Shown piece by piece: positions 57,502-64,000 of a DNA stretch of 64,000 bases (within the stretch, counting starts at the first letter, position 1; every line of letters begins with the position of its first letter). This DNA comes from Rhabdophis nuchalis (taxonomy: Eukaryota > Chordata > Lepidosauria > Squamata > Natricidae), in NCBI GenBank assembly GCA_039707465.1, contig CM077645.1:57785850-57849849 (forward strand), in the 5' to 3' direction. The notes beneath the pieces were generated by a model. The model searched no databases, was not told the DNA's origin, and saw nothing but the letters and a program-made list of their open reading frames with translations. The position numbers were made by a program, and so were the translations under genes.

Positions 57502-57759
57502 TGTTGCATTCAGACAGCCGCTTGAATTCCCCGGCAACAGCCAGTCACGTCTGATTGGTTAAGACGCGACTGGCTGCAGCCGAAAGCGGGAGACGCGCCG
57601 ATTGGTTCCCTGTCTGACAGCTTGACTATAAAAGAGCTGTCAGACAGAAGGCGCACGCTTTTTTGATCTATCGTTGCTAGTTCTATCTGTTGCTGTTTTA
57701 AAAGAATAAAGCCGTTGAATCTTACCGGTCTGGACTCCTCATTCCGAACCCATTTAACA
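57502..57759 (+). repeat. 5' LTR
   Basis: 258 bp, TGTTGC...TTAACA. It contains an inverted repeat around a CCAAT-box complement (57,538-57,576), a second ATTGG at about 57,601, TATAAAA at 57,627-57,633 inside the loop of another inverted repeat (57,610-57,647), and AATAAA at 57,705-57,710. It drives transcription and supplies the polyadenylation signal in elements of this kind. Confidence 0.93.
57627..57633 (+). promoter_or_regulatory. LTR TATA box in a dyad
   Basis: TATAAAA lies in a 12-nt loop between CTGTCTGACAGCT and AGCTGTCAGACAG. The same arrangement is kept in the 3' LTR (TATAAAA at 62,381-62,387). The AATAAA signal is 72 nt downstream, so the R region is short. Confidence 0.7.
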
Positions 57760-57777
57760 CTGGCGACGAGGACTGGG
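57760..57777 (+). promoter_or_regulatory. Putative primer-binding site
   Basis: CTGGCGACGAGGACTGGG directly follows the 5' LTR, where the tRNA primer for minus-strand synthesis pairs in LTR retroelements. The tRNA species was not determined; comparing the first 18 nt with the 3' ends of host tRNAs would decide. Confidence 0.55.
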
Positions 57778-57888
57778 GCCGGTACTGATTCCCTCCGCGA
57801 CGCAGCTCTTCTCCCTACTGGACCGAAGAGACATCTCCGTCAAACTTTCCCTCAGAACACGAACCTCGGCTGACAGCCCTGCGCCTCT

Positions 57889-58689
57889 ATGGCCACCCTT
57901 CCACCTTTCGCTCCGTACGACGCTACTGCTGAATCGTGGGCGTCGTTCCTCGCCCGGTTCGAATGCTTCCTTCTCGCGGGCGACCACGGGGAACTCACCC
58001 CGGCTAGGAGGCTGGGGCTCTTCCTGGGCTGTGGCGGGCGCGCCGTTTTCGCAGTAGCACGGAACATCGCCGCGCCGGCAGCCGTCCAGGACAAGGCATG
58101 GGACACGTTACTGGCCCGCCTCAAGGCCCACTTCGCCCCGGCGCCCTCCAAGATCTCTCGCAGTTTCGCATACCGCCAATGCCGCCAACAGCCCACCCAG
58201 TCGGTGGCCGACTTCTTACAGGCCCTGCGCGCCTCAGCCATGCTATATGACTTCCCTGCTCCCTTCGTAGACGAGTCCTTAGTGGAGCAGTTCGTCTGCG
58301 GGCTGAAGGACATTAAACAGCGACGCCGGCTGCTTGCCCGCTCGGACATCACCTTGGAGCAGGCAGTTGAGGAGGCCAGGGCCGCCGAATTGGCCAATGC
58401 TGCCACCTCCGAGATGTGCCAGGGTCAGGCTGCGCAACCGTTGCCTTCCCCGCGGGCCTGCCTCATTGACGAGCTGGCCCCCCTCGACCCGCAGAAGGAC
58501 TTCGCGGCCTACAACCAGATGGCGCGCATACAGGCCACAAACCGGAGCCGCGCTAGGGCTCAGCCTTCCCGCCAAGAGGCCACAGCCTGCATCGGGTGCG
58601 GCGGCGCCCACCCCAGGAACGACTGCCCATTCAGGGCCACCATATGCCGCAGATGTAACCGCAAGGGCCACATCGCCCGCATCTGCTGA
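57889..58689 (+). CDS. Gag-like protein of the Gypsy element
   Basis: A 266-codon frame from an ATG 129 nt after the 5' LTR. The capsid-like part begins MATLPPFAPYD and includes SWASFLARFECF, SVADFLQALR and FVCGLKDIKQRR, typical of retrotransposon gag. The C-terminus has two zinc-knuckle-like motifs: CIGCGGAHPRNDC (one residue shorter than the canonical CX2CX4HX4C) and CRRCNRKGHIARIC (canonical). A TGA stops the frame right after the last Cys, and the protease follows in the same frame. A stop at the gag-pol border occurs naturally in some retroelements and is suppressed there. Whether this one is functional or a mutation cannot be told from the sequence. In the cell, gag would form the particle that packages element RNA. 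Confidence 0.85.
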   Translation: MATLPPFAPYDATAESWASFLARFECFLLAGDHGELTPARRLGLFLGCGGRAVFAVARNIAAPAAVQDKAWDTLLARLKAHFAPAPSKISRSFAYRQCRQQPTQSVADFLQALRASAMLYDFPAPFVDESLVEQFVCGLKDIKQRRRLLARSDITLEQAVEEARAAELANAATSEMCQGQAAQPLPSPRACLIDELAPLDPQKDFAAYNQMARIQATNRSRARAQPSRQEATACIGCGGAHPRNDCPFRATICRRCNRKGHIARIC

Positions 58690-58968
58690 GCCACCCTACC
58701 TGCCCTACCCACTCCGCCAGCGCCTCGCACGATGACAGCTCCGGCCGCGCAGGCCCCGACTTACGGCCAACGCCACCCGGCCCGCCGGCCGCAACCCGAG
58801 GCCGCCTGCTTCGCCATGACCGACCTACAGGACACCGTTCCACTGCCTCCGGACGACCGTAGGCGAATTTCCACCACCCTTCTCCTCAACGGCCGCCCGC
58901 TTGCCATGGAGGTCGACTCGGGTTCATCCGGGTCCCTCATTTCCTGGCCTCAACTGGCCAGCCTCTGA
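58690..58968 (+). pseudogene. Protease part of the Gypsy pol
   Basis: 93 codons between two in-frame TGA codons, in the same frame as gag and the downstream pol. It includes an RRISTTLLLNG strand and the aspartic protease signature MEVDSGSSGSLIS (active-site Asp-Ser-Gly). The frame then ends at TGA 58,966-58,968, within the protease, whose C-terminal half (LPILVVKRPLTALIGLDW) lies in the next open segment. The internal TGA removes the end of the protease and everything after it unless it is read through. The preceding sequence fits decay of a CGA codon, which is inference. Confidence 0.8.
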
Positions 58969-60969
58969 CCTATGCTTACCACCGGGGACCTGTCCCAGCC
59001 CGAGACTCTGCTCAAGGACTACCAGGGCAACCCAATAGAGGTGCTAGGCCAGCACCGCGTCCAGGTCCATTACGGCCGGTTCAAGGGTCTTCTGCCCATT
59101 CTAGTAGTCAAACGCCCTCTCACCGCACTCATCGGCCTGGACTGGTTTTCCGCCCTGGGCTTCTCAGTCCAGCGGGTGCACCAGGTGCCTACCACCTCAT
59201 CCGTGGACGCTGTCCTGGCGGCTTTCCCTGACATCTTCGACAGGACTCTGGGTTCTTACAAGGGCACCCTGGTTTCCCTCAACCTTGACCCGCAGGTTGC
59301 TCCAATTCGGCTCAAGGCCCGCAGGCTGCCGTTCGCCCTGAAGCCACGGGTTGACGCGGAGCTTGATCGTCTTGTGGCGCAGGGCGTACTGGAGCCCGTC
59401 GACCAGGCGAAATGGGAGACCCCCATTGTGGTCCCCATCAAGCCCGACGGGTCCATACGCATCTGCGCCGACTATAAGTCGACGATCAACCGCTGGCTTC
59501 AGGCGAACCCATATCCGGTCCCGGTGGTGCAGCACCTGCTCCATTCCTTGGGGCAGGGCTGCATCTTCGCGAAGCTGGATATGGCGCAGGCCTACCAGCA
59601 GCTCCCGGTGGACGACGATGCGGCTGAGGCTCAGACCATCGTCACCCACCGAGGAGCTTTTCGCTGTTACCACCTCCAATTCGGCGTCTCCGTTGCCCCG
59701 GGGATCTTCCAGAGTCTCATGGAGCGGCTGCTCCATGGGCTCCCAGGCGTCATTCCGTACTTCGACGACATCCTGATAGCTGCCTCCAGCCTCTCAGACC
59801 TCGCCAAAGTACTCCGGAAGGTCCTAACCATTTTAAGGGGCGCGGGTTTCAAATTGAAGCTCAGCAAATGCAAGTTTGCTGTGCCACGGGTAGAATTCCT
59901 GGGCTTCCTAGTGGACGCCCAGGGCATTCACCCCACCCCCTCCAAGGTCGAGGCGATCCGCAACGCCCCCACTCCTGCCTCCAAAACAGAGCTGCAGGTT
60001 TTCCTCGGCCTACTCAACTTCTATGCGCCCTTCATTCCCCATAAGGCGTCACTAGCCGAGCCGCTCCATCGATTGCTCGATCGCTCCGCGGCCTGGTGCT
60101 GGGGCAGCCGCGAAGCGCATGCGTTCGCGGCTGTCAAAGATATGCTGACGTCAAAGGCCGTGCTCGTTCAGTACTCTGACAGCATGCCTTTGACGTTAGC
60201 ATCTGACGCCTCCCCCTACGGCCTGGGGGCCGTCCTGAGCCATGTCCTGCCCGATTTCTCAGAAGCCCCCATTGCCTTTTACTCCCGGACTCTGTTTCCT
60301 ATGGAGCGCAACTACAGCCAGATAGACAAGGAGGCCCTAGCTGTAGTGTCCGGGATTAAAAGATTCCATGAGTACGTGTACGGCCGCCCCTTCTCCGTCT
60401 TCACCGACCACAAGCCGCTCCTTGGGCTTCTGGCCGGTGACCTGCCCACCCCTCCCATCCTCTCCCCCAGGATGACTAGGTGGACGGAATTCCTGGCAGC
60501 GTACGAGTACACGCTGTTTTACCGCCCGGGGAAACAGCTGGGGCACGCAGACGCCCTCAGCCGCTGCCCACTCCCCCGGACGGACCAGGAGCCGGTGCCG
60601 GCCCTGTCCGTCCTGTCCGTGGCCGACTCCGACCTGCCCCTCACCTCGTCGGACGTAGCTGCGCAGACCAGGGCCGACCCTGTCCTGTCCCAGGTCTCCA
60701 CCTGGGTCCTGCGAGGGTGGCCTTCGGGCTCGCTACCAGACGAATTTCGGCCTTTCAAGACCCACCAGCTGGAGCTGTTGCTCCACAGCGGGTGCTTGCT
60801 ATGGGGACACCGGGTCATCGTTCCCCCACCCCTTCGCCGTCAGGTACTCGAGTCCCTCCATGCCAACCACCCAGGCATAGCTCGCATGAAGGCACTTGCC
60901 CGGAGCTATGTCTGGTGGCCCCGCATGGACGACGAGGTGGCCGCCTGGGTCGGCGCTTGCCAGGCGTGA
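58969..60969 (+). pseudogene. RT, RNase H and integrase zinc-finger part of pol
   Basis: About 665 codons, open between two TGA codons. It holds the protease end (IGLDW near residue 61), RT motifs (RRLPFALKPRV, VVPIKPDGSIRICADYK, FAKLDMAQAYQQLPV, FGVSVAPGIFQ, then the catalytic YFDDI at about residues 263-267), and the RNase H domain (LASDASPYGLGAVLSH, IDKEALAVV, FTDHKPLLGLL). The integrase N-terminal zinc-binding region (HANH, then CQA) begins near residue 630. The terminating TGA at 60,967 sits exactly where the second Cys of the His-His-Cys-Cys motif is expected. Reverse transcription inside gag particles is the family role. The frame is otherwise free of stops and frameshifts. Confidence 0.85.
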
Positions 60970-62220
60970 CAGGCCTCCCGCCCCGCTCCGCCCTTCGCCC
61001 CACACCGTGACTGGGACACCCCCAGGTCTCCATGGTCCAGGGTCCACGTTGACTTCGCCGGCCCCTTTCATAGCCAGTCCTTCCTGGTGGTGGTTGACGC
61101 CTACTCCCGCTGGGCCGAGGTCGTCCTGATGACCTCGACCACGGCCGAGAGCACCGTGCGCGCGCTCCGGCGCCTTTTCGCTACGCACGGGTTGCCGGAC
61201 ACCCTGGTCTCCGACAACGGCCCTCAATTCCACTCCGCCACCTTCCAGGAATTCCTGGCCTCCCAGGGGATCCGGCACGCGCCAACTGCCCCCTACCATC
61301 CTGCCGCCAATGGCCGTGCGGAAAGAGCCGTCCGCTTGGCCAAGGAGGCCCTCGGTAGGATGGATAGGGGAGATTGGCATTCAAGGGTAGATGCTTACCT
61401 CATGGGTCAGCACTCTACACCTTGCCAGGCAACAGGGAAAAGCCCCGCCGAGCTGCTGATGGGCCGCCGCCTGCGGACCAAATTGGACAGGCTGCACCCC
61501 CTCTATAACGAGGTGCAGCCGTGCAACCTGGGGGTTCCCCCTCCTCGCCAGTTTGCCGTGGGCGACACCGTCTTCGCCAGGAACTTTGCAGGGGATCCAC
61601 GATGGGTCCCCGCTGTCGTCCGTGAACTAACAGGCCCCTGTTCTTACAGGGTTGGACGACCAGATGGATCTGAGTGGCGGCGCCACTTGGATCAATTGAG
61701 GCGCCGCCCCCCATCTCCAGCCCTGACGCAACCAACACGACCACCGAGCCTGCCAGACGTCAGTGCCACCAACCACCGAGAGGACCAGCCTACCACCGAA
61801 GCGTCCTGGCCACTGACCCAATTCTCCACCCCTGGACGGCTCCCGGGGCTGCCGGTGTCCGAACAGCTCCTCCTGGGACGCCCACAAACCGGCGCGTCAC
61901 CAACAACACGGACACACACCGACGCACGAATTACAACACACCCACAGGCCTTCACTCGCCCAAGCCCGGCCTACCCAGCCCCTGCCTTCCAGGGACTCGA
62001 GTCCAGCTCCACCCCGAACGACATGCCCCCTCGCATTCACCTACCCGATCCGAAGGCTTCCGGCAGAATTGCAGGCCGCAATGACGCTGCCCGGAGCTAC
62101 ACCCCCGTCAGGGAGGAGCTGCAACGGGCACGTCCTCCTCCATCGACTTCTGAAGGAACTCTGAGGCGCTCGGGGCGGAGCCGACGCAGCCCCGCCTACC
62201 TCAGCGAGTACGTATGCTAA
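60970..62220 (+). pseudogene. Integrase catalytic and C-terminal part of pol
   Basis: The frame continues in the same phase after the TGA to a TAA at 62,218-62,220. The catalytic core shows VHVDFAGP (first Asp, before the first possible internal start), SDNGPQFHS (second Asp) and NGRAERAVRLAKE (catalytic Glu). A GDTVFARNF...WVPAVV C-terminal region and a Pro/Thr-rich tail follow. The catalytic D, D and E are all present. Without translation through the upstream stop, the core lacks its zinc-finger half. It acts in integration of the cDNA in intact elements. Confidence 0.85.
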
Positions 62221-62242
62221 TGGGCCCGCATGCGTACTCGCT

Positions 62243-62255
62243 GGGGGGGAAGGAG
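62243..62255 (+). promoter_or_regulatory. Polypurine tract
   Basis: A purine run GGGGGGGAAGGAG immediately before the 3' LTR, which is the position of the plus-strand primer in LTR retroelements. Confidence 0.85.
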
Positions 62256-62513
62256 TGTTGCATTCAGACAGCCGTTTGAATTCCCCGGCAACAGCCAGTC
62301 GCGTCTGATTGGTTAAGACGCGACTGGCTGCAGCCGAAAGCGGGAGACGCGCCGATTGGTTCCCTGTCTGACAGCTCGACTATAAAAGAGCTGTCAGACA
62401 GAAGGCGCGCGCTTTTTTGATCTATCGTTGCTAGTTCTATCTGTTGCTGTTTTAAAAGAATAAAGCCGTTGAATCTTACCGGTCTGGACTCCTCATTCCG
62501 AACCCATTTAACA
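62256..62513 (+). repeat. 3' LTR
   Basis: 258 bp, the same length as the 5' LTR, with four transition differences by eye. It has the same dyads (62,292-62,330, perfect 15-nt arms here), TATAAAA at 62,381-62,387 and AATAAA at 62,459-62,464. It is followed by the 5-bp target-site duplication TGAAT. Confidence 0.93.
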
Positions 62514-62518
62514 TGAAT

Positions 62519-64000
62519 GACTGAGAATCTCCATAAACCTAAACCTCATTCTATGTTCTTGTGCATGAGCATCGAACAGTAGGTTCCACTTTCAACCACT
62601 TTCCACTTTTGCTAATAATTAATATTAGTAATTAATTTTGCTGTAAGAATCTTCTAAGTCCTATACGCTCACGGTCATTGTACTTATTTGGGAACCCTGC
62701 TTTTCTTCCTACTGCATCTTCTTATCTGCTGAAGTCAATGGCCCTATAAACAGAACTGCCTGCAGAAATCCAAAATACTGAAAACTTACTCGAGACAATT
62801 TTTTTTAAATGAAGCAACTTTAGAAGTTCACAAGCAAAGACCCATGGGCTTCTAAAGTAATCTAAATTCAACAGTAGCTGTTGAAACTATAATCTGAGGG
62901 AAACAAAGATGAAGAACTTTTTCTGTGGTTCTGAATGTGTTGAAATGAACATTGAAATTAGAGTATAATTAGGCACCTATAGAAAGCTATTAAATAGGTT
63001 GGGAGAGATGCTACTGCAGTAGGGAGTGATACTTTTCAGCAGTATATTTTCTCTTTTCTGTTCTTGAGTAGATCTCATTAGCACACCTTGGTGCATTTAA
63101 TTACCTCATCAGAATTAATACAGCTTGTTCTGTATAATATGTTCTATCACATTCACAGTCACTCTTTCTGTGAAAGAACAGGAAAGGTCAGAAGGTCTTA
63201 GTGTGCCTGATCAAACTGAAAACATAAAAATTTCAGCTTCATCTGCATTTTATATAAGAGGCACATCAGGGAATTGAAGGAAAGGAACAGGTTGTTGACA
63301 AAATACATTTTTAATTCTCAGATGATTTTAGTGTATACATTTCTTCTCCGTTCGAGCATTCTCTTAATTCTATATATAATTTGTGAAGGAAATTTGGTGG
63401 AAATTAAATGTTTCTCCAGATTTATTTTTGTTTCACAGCACTCATACTTTTAGTATTGCAGTTCTGCAATTATTTGTTGTGAGTAACTGTAGCTAAAATC
63501 TTCTTCTTGATGGGTGGGTAAATAAGAGTCTGAAAGTCAAAGGTAATCATGCAGTCACTTGATCATACCAACGAAATTAATATTGCCCCTGCACAGGTCA
63601 GAAGTTCTTAATCCAGTGAGACAACCATATAGTATCTATTATCTAGATATAAACTGACAGATCTATAATTGATATGAAGGTTTGGAATTTGTAATCCATC
63701 CACATCACAGTGGCTTTGGCAAAACTCAGACCACCCTCACTCAGAAAGTGAGTCATTTCTACTCTGGAAATTCTGGAAAGGTTGGCTATATTTGGCTTGT
63801 ATTATCTGGTAATATGATGGAGACTTCTTGAGATCCACCTTACTCGTGTGGCCCTTAGAAAAACATTATCATATTCTGCCAGACATTTAGCAGAATTAGG
63901 TCTGCATCTTTTCTCATCAGCAGTCTAGAAGCAACTACAGATGAAGTTGTCAATTCTTGAGGCTTGAAGGTACCATGTTCACATCATTAACCACTTTCTC
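62519..64000. other. AT-rich DNA without a recognisable gene
   Basis: AT-rich sequence up to the end of the window, directly after the Gypsy element. No frame above about 60 codons, no repeat family recognised. Confidence 0.55.

Larger units (their letters stand above)
57502..62513 (+). mobile_element. Complete Ty3/Gypsy LTR retrotransposon
   Basis: A 5,012-bp element with two 258-bp LTRs, a primer-binding region, a gag-pol frame, a polypurine tract, and a 5-bp target-site duplication TGAAT at 57,497-57,501 and 62,514-62,518. By eye the LTRs differ at four positions, all transitions, three of them at CpG sites, so the insertion is fairly recent. The order protease, RT, RNase H, integrase is that of the Ty3/Gypsy group. 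The RNase H-to-integrase wording (NYSQIDKEALAVV, RFHEYVYGR) resembles the Mag-type clade, which is tentative. The coding frame is broken only by three TGA codons. Confidence 0.93.

Noticed and set aside
58687..60969. Selenocysteine decoding of the TGA codons in the Gypsy element
   Set aside because: No SECIS-like hairpin is evident and retroelements of this group do not use it. Decay, or at most read-through at the gag border, is simpler.
1859..64000. Host protein-coding exons
   Set aside because: No conserved domain, convincing splice pattern or ordered set of frames was visible outside mobile elements. A large intron or intergenic location remains possible.

Overview
The window looks like a gene-poor stretch of a squamate reptile genome, probably a snake. 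This is an inference from three things: AT-rich unique DNA, co-occurring CR1, L2-like, L1 and Penelope retroelements with hAT miniatures, and abundant GGTA/GAAA/CTTT microsatellites. No host gene, host exon, tRNA or rRNA gene could be supported. Every convincing coding region belongs to a mobile element.

Layout. 1-1,858: tandem CR1 3' ends, a hAT miniature and a GGTA/GAAA-rich repeat; most of this recurs inverted at about 16,506-18,480. 1,859-11,983: AT-rich DNA with small hAT miniatures. 11,984-14,990: a GC-rich, 5'-truncated L2/CR1-group LINE with endonuclease and reverse transcriptase separated by one frameshift. 16,506-18,936: the inverted copy plus its outer end. 20,041-24,145: an L2-like LINE tail split by two nested insertions, each encoding only an L1-type ORF1 and no ORF2 (a 'half-LINE' arrangement), and each with its own target-site duplication. 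28,030-29,090: a third copy of the GGTA-rich repeat. 29,384-34,460: palindromic hAT miniatures, a CR1 3' third, and a tRNA-derived SINE with a CR1-like tail. 39,340-42,165: SINE pieces, an L1 ORF2 tail and an unclassified terminal-inverted-repeat element. 45,934-47,055: a hAT miniature start, a polypyrimidine tract and a cluster of hairpins. 51,194-52,219: a pogo-like transposase reading frame. 52,458-53,640: a long polypyrimidine tract followed by about 590 bp of GGC-type triplets. 54,019-54,249: a 113+113 nt palindrome with a hammerhead-ribozyme-like core on each strand, of the type found in Penelope-like elements. 56,035-57,480: the 3' part of a Penelope-like element (GIY-YIG endonuclease and a second hammerhead-like core), broken by two insertions. 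57,502-62,513: a complete Ty3/Gypsy LTR retrotransposon with 258-bp LTRs, a 5-bp target-site duplication, and one gag-pol frame interrupted only by three in-frame TGA codons.

How the parts relate. The ORF1-only elements, the MITEs and the SINEs are non-autonomous and would depend on machinery from L1, hAT and other LINEs. A decayed L1 ORF2 tail at 40,539-40,901 shows that L1 is present in this genome. The best leads are the nested ORF1-only elements, the ribozyme palindrome, the inverted duplication that carries an identical nested hAT insertion with the same target-site duplication, and the dyads that bracket the CCAAT and TATA boxes of the LTR.
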